Shown here piece after piece: positions 63,075 to 64,000 of a stretch of DNA of 64,000 nucleotides. The DNA is taken from positions 186,001 to 250,000 of the forward strand of contig JADJTT010000003.1 in the NCBI GenBank assembly GCA_016711045.1, in the 5' to 3' direction. Source of the stretch: Saprospirales bacterium (GTDB taxonomy: Bacteria > Bacteroidota > Bacteroidia > Chitinophagales > Saprospiraceae). Positions within the stretch are counted from its first letter, which is position 1. Every line of letters starts with the position of its first letter. Below the pieces are notes generated by a model. That model was not told where the DNA came from. It searched no databases and saw only the letters and a list, made by a program, of their open reading frames with translations. Position numbers and translations under genes: made by a program.

Positions 63075-64000
63075 TCATTCTTTTTTTGTAAGATCCACCC
63101 GTCTACCGGGTTGGGTTTTTCCCCGAAGGATCCGGATAACGGCTTTTTTCAGCGCCGCATAATCGAAGTTATCGTCAAAAGCCTCTTCCTCAAAGAGGAT
63201 ATGTGTGTCTCCTTCCGTTTTTCCCAGGATGTATTTTTTACCTGCGAGGGAGGCTTCCGGAGCGTGTTCCGTTTGAATAATTTCGAGCACCTGGTTTCGG
63301 TCATCTGTCACCAAAAAAAGGTGTTTAGGGTAATAACCTGCGGGTTCTTCCAGGCGTTCGTAGGCATACACCCGTTTTCCTTCCCACATAAACTGGTCGA
63401 AACAAAAGCCCTTTTCGATCATTTCCTCCGGCAAAAGCCCTCTGGTATAGGCGCCATACAGTTGCATTTTGAGCGCGTTGCCTTTTTGGTATTGTCCATT
63501 GGCGAAATACACCTGTATCAATTTACTAACACCTTGGAAATCATCCGGTTTTGCAGAAAGCAGGCGGTCGTAGGCCGTTTCTGCCGCGGGATAATTCTCC
63601 CGCAGGTATTCTGCCTGCCCCAGTCTATGGAGGCATTCCCGGTAGGTATTGCCATGGGCATCCACCTTTTCCAGTGCTTCATACCAGGTGCTTAACGCCA
63701 AATCCAGCTGCTTATTTTCCTGGTAGGCTCTTCCGAGCAACACATAGGCTTGTTCGGGGCATTTGGAGAAGGAAAGGGCTTCCTGAAACGCAAAAATGGC
63801 TTCGGGGTAGCGGCCTGACTGAAAGAGCGCATTGCCTTTACCTACCTGGAAATCGGGCACCTCGGGTTTCAGGTAAATAGCATTATCGTATTGAATGAGT
63901 GCGTCTGAAAGCCGGTTTAGCTGCAGCAGGACTTCGGCCTTCATATAATAACCCATAGCCAACTCGTGATCCATCCGGACCGCCTGATCCAGGTACCCGA
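63075..64000 (-). CDS. TPR-repeat protein (N-terminus off the window)
   Basis: At least 308 codons; the frame continues past the right edge (GYLDQAVRMDHELAM reads across 63972-64000), so the ATG at 63974 is internal. At least four tetratricopeptide units of 34 residues are clear: AMGYYMKAEVLLQLNRLSDALIQYDNAIYLKPE, then PDFQVGKGNALFQSGRYPEAIFAFQEALSF, EQAYVLLGRAYQENKQLDLALSTWYEAL, and YRECLHRLGQAEYLRENYPAAETAYDRLL. A non-TPR C-terminal domain of about 120 residues follows (from QMQLYGAYTRGLLPEEMIEKGFCFD in outline) and ends DLTKKE. It is 22 nt upstream of gldA, so it belongs to the same transcription unit. A scaffold role is likely; partner unknown. Confidence 0.85.
   Translation of the reverse strand, partial: GYLDQAVRMDHELAMGYYMKAEVLLQLNRLSDALIQYDNAIYLKPEVPDFQVGKGNALFQSGRYPEAIFAFQEALSFSKCPEQAYVLLGRAYQENKQLDLALSTWYEALEKVDAHGNTYRECLHRLGQAEYLRENYPAAETAYDRLLSAKPDDFQGVSKLIQVYFANGQYQKGNALKMQLYGAYTRGLLPEEMIEKGFCFDQFMWEGKRVYAYERLEEPAGYYPKHLFLVTDDRNQVLEIIQTEHAPEASLAGKKYILGKTEGDTHILFEEEAFDDNFDYAALKKAVIRILRGKTQPGRRVDLTKKE

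Overview
The window is a 64 kb piece of a Bacteroidota chromosome, most likely from a Saprospiria-type gliding or surface-attached organism. The evidence is type IX secretion (T9SS) sorting domains of both type A and type B, PorP/SprF proteins, giant SprB-repeat adhesins, the GldA/GldF/GldG transporter, a FecR/ECF-sigma system with a TonB-dependent receptor, and promoters matching the Bacteroidota -7 consensus TAnnTTTG. This placement is inferred from gene content, not from a phylogeny. I see no rRNA, tRNA, CRISPR array, prophage or transposase.

Layout. 1-1757: 5' part of a secreted sortilin/BNR-repeat protein, cut by the left edge. 1846-4522: exbB-exbD-exbD-TonB-like energy-transduction operon. 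4758-8396: fatty-acid beta-oxidation pair (FadN-like multifunctional enzyme and thiolase). 8467-18675: an outer-membrane secretion locus with a PorP/SprF protein and two giant type B T9SS cargo proteins, one with cohesin-like modules. 18948-19631: Crp/Fnr regulator. 19780-25255: ECF sigma, FecR anti-sigma, STN-type TonB receptor and DUF4249 lipoprotein. 25517-30448: AGCS symporter, small secreted protein, alpha/beta hydrolase with its TetR regulator, folK and a deoxynucleoside kinase. 30528-34481: T9SS type A subtilisin. 34555-37064: NDH-2, YceI and MarR. 37158-42839: third giant adhesin. 43148-45572: SppA and a small secreted protein. 45782-51931: fourth giant adhesin (type B domain now out of frame) followed by its own PorP/SprF. 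52175-57785: RlmI-like methyltransferase, proline dehydrogenase, aroE, DUF368 and an S1/P1-like zinc enzyme. 57879-64000: DUF4340, gldG, gldF, a secreted protein, gldA and a TPR protein cut by the right edge.

The main theme is cell-surface display and its energy supply. ExbB/ExbD/TonB-like proteins energise receptors, GldA/F/G is the gliding-associated ABC transporter, PorP/SprF proteins are outer-membrane partners of T9SS cargo, and four giant proteins are or were cargo ending in the gliding-motility C-terminal (CHU_C, type B) domain. The most notable sequence-level observations are: a single-base frameshift separating one 1,676-residue adhesin from its secretion domain; a perfect AACGTG-N6-CACGTT dyad just upstream of the PorP/adhesin operon and next to a Crp/Fnr gene; a 249-bp inverted-repeat element filling a convergent intergenic gap from stop codon to stop codon; and a secreted protein translationally coupled between gldA and gldF. 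Many gene boundaries carry unusually long perfect hairpins.
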